From Lentisphaeria bacterium (GTDB lineage: Bacteria > Verrucomicrobiota > Lentisphaeria > Victivallales > UBA1829): DNA of 9,059 nucleotides. The DNA is taken from contig JAGAPM010000176.1 of the NCBI GenBank assembly GCA_017623265.1, forward strand, positions 1 to 9,059. The letters are read 5' to 3'. The translations under genes and the position numbers were made by a program. Under the pieces are notes generated by a model that was not told where the DNA came from, did not search any database, and saw only the letters and a program-made list of their open reading frames with translations. Below are positions 6,417 to 9,059 of the stretch, one piece after another; the stretch's first letter is position 1, and the number at the start of each line of letters is the position of its first letter.

Positions 6417-7555
6417 AACCTTACGCTCTGGATCTTCCGCGCAAAGTGCTTTTCGGCATCAGCGCAGCCGATAAACTGGCAAAAGAACTGCCGCAAAATG
6501 CAAAAAATATCCTGCTGGTCGCAGGAAACCATGTGGTCAGAAACGGACTCGCCGATCAGATCGCAGAAGATCTCCGGGACAACGGCAAAACGGTGAACAT
6601 CATTTCCGGCATTTCGGCAGAACCACCACTGGAAGATGTGGATAAAGTCATTCTCGCCGGACGGGAATGTAATGCCGATGCCGTGGTGGCGTTGGGTGGC
6701 GGAAGCGTGATCGATACAGCAAAAGCCGCAGCAGCGATCATCCCCCGTGAAGGACTCTGCACAGATTATTTTTCCGGTGAAAAAACAATTTCGGAAAAAG
6801 GCTTGTTCTTTGCGGCTCTGCCCACAACCGCCGGGACCGGTGCGGAAATGACAAAAAATTCCGTCCTGACTGAAAAATCAACAAATATCAAAAAATCATT
6901 GCGCAGTCCGTTTATGACTGCCGATCTTGCGCTGGTAGACCCGAATCTGACCTTCACCTGTCCGCCGGAACTCACTGCCGCCAGCGGGCTGGATGCCTTC
7001 GTTCAGGCTGTGGAAGCATATACAAATCCGGCTGCAGGACCGTACAGCAAGGCTCTGGCAATGACAGCGCTGGTGAAAATCGCATCCAATCTGGAACACG
7101 CATACCGGGAACCGGACAACATTGCAGCCCGTTCCGATATGGCGGAAGGTTCCATGCTGGCGGGAATGGCATTCGCCCCCTGCGGACTGGGTGCGGTTCA
7201 CGGGCTGGCACACCCCATCGGCTCCCTGCTCCACATTCCACACGGCATTGCATGTGCGATCCTGATGCCATACATTTTTGAATTCAATGCGCAGGAAGCG
7301 GAAGAAGACTATGCGATCCTTGCATATACGCTGGGACAGACCGGTTGTACGCTGGCAGATGCCGCCGGGGCGTTTGTGCGGGAGGCAAAACGGCTGGCAA
7401 AGGCATTGAATGTGCCGGAAACATTCCGGGAATACGGTCTGAAAGAAGAACACTTCCCGTTCATCGTAAAAAACTGTCGCAGCGCCAGCATGAAATCCAA
7501 TCCCCGCGAAATGAGCGATGAACAGGTTCTGGGACTGTTGAAAAAACTGATCTGA
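6413..7555 (+). CDS. Iron-containing (group III) alcohol dehydrogenase
   Basis: This 380-residue NAD(P)-dependent dehydrogenase belongs to the Fe-ADH family, which reduces aldehydes or oxidises alcohols. The N-terminal nucleotide-binding half has GGGSVIDTAK (95-104) and LPTTAGTGAE (136-145). The C-terminal helical half carries the metal site. Family ligands are Asp, His, His, His; here D194, H263 (in AVHGLAHP) and H277 (in HIPHG) are present, but the second ligand position is Gln (Q198, in DAFVQAVEAY) rather than His. I recall Gln at this position in some homologues, so it may mark a subfamily rather than a defect. The start is supported by AAAGGA (6399-6404) eight bases upstream, inside the end of rnc, and by the 4-base overlap with rnc. 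No signal peptide is seen. The substrate cannot be told from sequence. The 3' end is three bases from a convergent gene. Confidence 0.93.
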   Translation: MKPYALDLPRKVLFGISAADKLAKELPQNAKNILLVAGNHVVRNGLADQIAEDLRDNGKTVNIISGISAEPPLEDVDKVILAGRECNADAVVALGGGSVIDTAKAAAAIIPREGLCTDYFSGEKTISEKGLFFAALPTTAGTGAEMTKNSVLTEKSTNIKKSLRSPFMTADLALVDPNLTFTCPPELTAASGLDAFVQAVEAYTNPAAGPYSKALAMTALVKIASNLEHAYREPDNIAARSDMAEGSMLAGMAFAPCGLGAVHGLAHPIGSLLHIPHGIACAILMPYIFEFNAQEAEEDYAILAYTLGQTGCTLADAAGAFVREAKRLAKALNVPETFREYGLKEEHFPFIVKNCRSASMKSNPREMSDEQVLGLLKKLI

Positions 7556-7558
7556 CGG

Positions 7559-7882
7559 TCAGTCTTGTTTCAGGATGCAGCTTTCCGAAACTTCCACTTG
7601 TTTCGAATCGGCGGATGCTGCCATGACTTTGACTGAGAAACGGTACGCTCCGGTATGAGGACGGATCACACGCATGGATTTGAGAAAAATCGCCTGACTG
7701 CCCTTCTGCAGTTCGTAACGGACCGGCGCAAACATTTCCAGTTCATCAATGTACTGGGAAATGAAAAGGGTGGCAGCGCGTTCCAGATCCACTTCCAGAA
7801 CAGGGCGGATGTGAGCTTCGATCCCGTTTTCGTTCAGGCGTGTCTGGTTTTTGTAGCTTTTGATCGTAAAAATTTCCGGCAT
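7559..7882 (-). CDS. Uncharacterised 107-residue protein
   Basis: I do not recognise a family. The protein is small, has no signal peptide or membrane segment and one Cys near the end (C102). The middle (about 31-50) looks helical and the second half (about 52-104) looks like several beta strands around RVIRPHTGAYRFSVKV. The start at 7882 is preferred over an in-frame ATG at 7915. GGAG (7892-7889 on the minus strand) lies six bases before it, whereas the 7915 ATG falls within the predicted -10 hexamer. The gene ends three bases from the convergent dehydrogenase and is divergent from the S41 protease gene, so it is probably transcribed alone. Coding is supported by the clean ribosome binding site and by the plausible promoter. 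Confidence 0.75.
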   Translation of the reverse strand: MPEIFTIKSYKNQTRLNENGIEAHIRPVLEVDLERAATLFISQYIDELEMFAPVRYELQKGSQAIFLKSMRVIRPHTGAYRFSVKVMAASADSKQVEVSESCILKQD

Positions 7883-7888
7883 AATTGA

Positions 7889-7892
7889 CTCC
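7889..7892 (-). promoter_or_regulatory. Ribosome binding site deciding the start at 7882
   Basis: Minus-strand GGAG is six bases before the ATG at 7882, a normal spacing. It argues against the upstream in-frame ATG at 7915. Confidence 0.7.
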
Positions 7893-7913
7893 GTTCTGTT
7901 CCATTTCTGAAAC

Positions 7914-7941
7914 AATGTACCACATTTCGCCGCTTTTTCAA
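7914..7941 (-). promoter_or_regulatory. Predicted promoter of the 107-residue gene
   Basis: On the minus strand, TTGAAA (7941-7936) and TACATT (7919-7914) are 16 bases apart. Transcription would start near 7907, giving a leader of about 25 bases. The -35 hexamer is identical to that proposed for parE. Confidence 0.5.
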
Positions 7942-7942
7942 C

Positions 7943-7959
7943 AAAAAAAAGTATTTTTT
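7943..7959. other. A-tract/T-tract between divergent promoters
   Basis: Eight As (7943-7950), GTA, then six Ts (7954-7959) lie between two back-to-back -35 hexamers. Such tracts can bend DNA and act as UP elements for RNA polymerase alpha subunits. That role is inferred from position only. Confidence 0.4.
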
Positions 7960-7972
7960 CTCTGAAAGATCA

Positions 7973-8001
7973 TTGAAAAGATGGAAAAAAGAAGATAGAT
8001 T
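7973..8001 (+). promoter_or_regulatory. Predicted promoter of the S41 protease gene
   Basis: TTGAAA (7973-7978) and TAGATT (7996-8001) are 17 bases apart. Transcription would start near 8008, leaving about 30 bases before the GTG start at 8038. Confidence 0.5.
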
Positions 8002-8037
8002 AACGGAATGACCCGTTTTTGAAAGAGATAACAGACC

Positions 8038-9059
8038 GTGACTGCGAAACTGAAACAATTTCTGCTCTGCCTGCTCTGCATGATATTTCTGCAGAGTCCG
8101 TTTCTGCTGCACAGCGCAGAGAATCCGGCAGACGACAACATTTCAAGCGGGATCAAAAAATTTCTGTACGCTCTGAAGCTGATCCGTCAGCATTATGTGG
8201 ACGGCGATAAAGTTTCTTACAAAAACCTTTTTGAACTGGCACTGCAGGGACTGTTGAAAGAACTGGATCCTTACAGTGCTTACGAAACGGAAGAGATCTT
8301 CAACAAAACACAAAACGAAAACCGGGGCGAAAAAGTCGGAATCGGCGTGTACGTCATTCTCCGGCTGGGCAGTCTGGAGATCCTCAATGCAGATCCGGAA
8401 AGTCCGGCTGAAAAAGCAGGATTGAAACCGGGTGATATGATCCGGGAGATCGATGGTGAACCGGTCAACGGCAAAAAACTGAATGAAGCGGCATCTCTAT
8501 TACAGGGAGAAGCCGGTGTCCCCGTCAATCTGAAACTTTATCGCCCCTCCACAGATAAGCACATGGAATTGACAGTGGAGCGGCAGAAATTGCGTATCCG
8601 CTCCATCTCCGGCGCAAAAATTCTGGATCCGTTTTCCGGCACCGGTTATCTGCGCATAAACCAGTTCAGCCAACACACGGCTGAAGAACTGGATAAAGCG
8701 CTTGCCGAACTGAAAAAAAAGAATCTGAAACAATTGATCATCGATCTGCGCGGAAATCCCGGTGGTCTGGTGACAGCAGCGGTCCAGACATGCAGCCGTT
8801 TTCTACAGCCGGAGACAACGGTCGTTTCCCTGATCGGCAGAAATGAAAAAGTCCTGAAGCGTTTTACGGCGGAGAAATGCCTTGAAAACTGGCAGAATCT
8901 GCCGCTTGTACTGCTGGTCAATGGTGCAACTGCCAGCGCAGCGGAGATCATGACGGCATGTCTGCGGGATTACAAACGGGCTGTGGTCATCGGAGAACAG
9001 ACCTTCGGCAAAGGAGTTGTCCAGAATCTGATCCCCTTCGGCAAAAAAGAAGCGCTCCG
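8038..9059 (+). CDS. S41 family C-terminal processing peptidase (partial, 3' end outside window)
   Basis: This is a secreted serine protease of the CtpA/Prc type, which trims C-termini of periplasmic or envelope proteins; 340 codons are visible. The GTG start at 8038 is chosen because TAA at 8029-8031 closes the frame just upstream, and because it gives a proper signal peptide: Lys4 and Lys6, a hydrophobic core at 8-24, and likely cleavage near residues 26-27. The next ATG (8080) would remove the positive n-region. The binding site is weak (AAGAG at 8023-8027). An N-terminal helical segment with LDPYSAY (76-82) is followed by a PDZ domain (about 87-182, GIGVYV loop at 101-106, and AGLKPGDMI at 127-135). 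The protease core has DLRGNPGG (236-243), NGATASAAEI (295-304; nucleophile S300) and GEQTFGKGVVQ (319-329; K325). D311 completes the S-D-K spacing (11 and 14) seen in E. coli Prc. Confidence 0.94.
   Translation, partial: MTAKLKQFLLCLLCMIFLQSPFLLHSAENPADDNISSGIKKFLYALKLIRQHYVDGDKVSYKNLFELALQGLLKELDPYSAYETEEIFNKTQNENRGEKVGIGVYVILRLGSLEILNADPESPAEKAGLKPGDMIREIDGEPVNGKKLNEAASLLQGEAGVPVNLKLYRPSTDKHMELTVERQKLRIRSISGAKILDPFSGTGYLRINQFSQHTAEELDKALAELKKKNLKQLIIDLRGNPGGLVTAAVQTCSRFLQPETTVVSLIGRNEKVLKRFTAEKCLENWQNLPLVLLVNGATASAAEIMTACLRDYKRAVVIGEQTFGKGVVQNLIPFGKKEAL

Noticed and set aside
6896..7453. 185-codon minus-strand ORF
   Set aside because: It is opposite the alcohol dehydrogenase, which is a clear gene, and shows no family similarity.
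8080..8082. ATG as start of the S41 protease
   Set aside because: It would cut away the positively charged part of the signal peptide, which the GTG at 8038 includes.
1..9059. CRISPR arrays, tRNA, rRNA, insertion sequences, riboswitches
   Set aside because: None was seen by eye on either strand. All stretches over 200 bases are filled by genes.

Overview
The window looks like an ordinary chromosomal segment of a bacterium with about 50% GC. It carries densely packed housekeeping genes and no mobile element, CRISPR array, tRNA or rRNA that I can see. The stand-alone topoisomerase IV-type pair, the charged tails on ParC and the 'HPHGDASIY' type of active-site helix would suit a PVC-group organism (Lentisphaerota/Verrucomicrobiota). 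That placement is only an inference, because no phylogenetic marker is present.

Layout. Bases 1-1226 (+) hold the probable tail of an upstream gene, a small Ala/Glu-rich protein of unknown function, and a UPF0489 protein with arginase-like metal-binding motifs. Bases 1238-5548 (-) are a two-gene operon, parE then parC, in which the two genes share a reading frame and are separated by one stop codon and one sense codon. A 151-bp divergent promoter region follows. Bases 5700-7555 (+) hold rnc (RNase III) and, in a 4-base ATGA overlap, an iron-type alcohol dehydrogenase that has Gln where the family usually has a metal-binding His. A small unknown gene (7559-7882, -) converges on it with a 3-base gap. 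After a second divergent promoter region, a secreted S41/C-terminal processing protease starts at a GTG (8038) and runs off the right edge with its catalytic residues already visible.

How the parts fit. ParE and ParC together form a type IIA topoisomerase. RNase III and the dehydrogenase are translationally coupled but have no obvious metabolic link. The two convergent junctions have almost no intergenic DNA. Three of the four promoters I could propose share a TTGAAA -35 hexamer, and all four have a TAnATT -10 hexamer.

I found no convincing new multi-gene system. The points most worth following are the arginase-like UPF0489 protein with its unknown neighbour, the one-stop-codon separation of ParE and ParC, the altered quinolone-contact residues of ParC, and the His-to-Gln change in the dehydrogenase.
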